Source: an uncultured Eubacteriales bacterium | GTDB lineage: Bacteria; Bacillota; Clostridia; Oscillospirales; Oscillospiraceae | NCBI GenBank assembly: GCA_900544295.1 | Contig: UQUO01000078.1 | Span: forward strand, 1-5,714 | DNA length: 5,714 nucleotides | Reading direction: 5' to 3' | Shown here: in pieces, positions 5,675 through 5,714 of the stretch | How the letters are laid out: every line of letters begins with the position of its first letter | Numbering within the stretch: position 1 is the stretch's first letter | The notes under the pieces: model-generated | The model's database searches: none | What the model saw: the letters and a program-made list of their open reading frames with translations, nothing else | Told to the model about the DNA's origin: nothing | Position numbers and translations under genes: made by a program

Positions 5675-5714
5675 ATTGCAATTCGCATCGCCGTGGCGCA
5701 AAATGGTGAAAATG
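5675..5714. other. Right edge, nothing callable
   Basis: The sequence after the terminator is short and less G+C-rich. It ends with an ATG at 5712-5714 preceded by GGTG, which is not enough to call a start of the next gene. Confidence 0.4.

Noticed and set aside
5123..5701. Minus-strand open frame (192 codons) across the M56 3' end and terminator
   Set aside because: It runs through the strong terminator hairpin, is antisense to the M56 continuation, and its composition does not look like a real protein.

Overview
The window is GC-rich DNA (about two thirds G+C by eye) with a Gram-positive gene set: an OmpR-type two-component pair and a BlaI/MecI-type repressor with an M56 (BlaR1/MecR1-like) membrane metalloprotease. 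This pairing, the strong GGAGG ribosome binding sites and the rho-independent terminator fit a high-GC member of the Bacillota, most likely a gut-type Clostridia/Oscillospiraceae relative. That placement is inference; no rRNA or marker gene is present.

Layout. Positions 1-125 are a structured non-coding flank. Positions 126-2551 hold a minus-strand two-gene operon: response regulator (1889-2551), then sensor histidine kinase (126-1886), with only 2 bp between them. Positions 2552-2677 are a shared divergent control region with a good sigma-A-type promoter (TTGACA, 17 bp, TAAACT) facing right and several short palindromes. Rightwards follow the BlaI-family repressor (2678-3061) and, overlapping it by 8 bp, a long M56 peptidase gene (from 3054). 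A strong hairpin plus T-run at 5650-5674 ends this operon. The last 40 bp show nothing callable.

How the genes may work together. By analogy with BlaR1/BlaI, the M56 protein senses an envelope signal through its large extracytoplasmic C-terminal region, its cytoplasmic HELTH zinc-protease domain is activated, and BlaI repression of its own operon is lifted. The divergent two-component system is a second envelope-sensing module that shares the control region, so cross-regulation is possible but not shown.

Main oddity. The M56 gene appears frameshifted at a short G run near 5162-5164. The main frame stops at 5255 after an out-of-character Arg/Pro-rich tail, while a well-formed protein sequence continues one frame back to a stop at 5614, just before the terminator. 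Restoring one base would give about 853 residues. The M56 ectodomain also lacks the penicillin-binding motifs of true BlaR1, so its signal is probably not sensed by a classical beta-lactam-binding domain.
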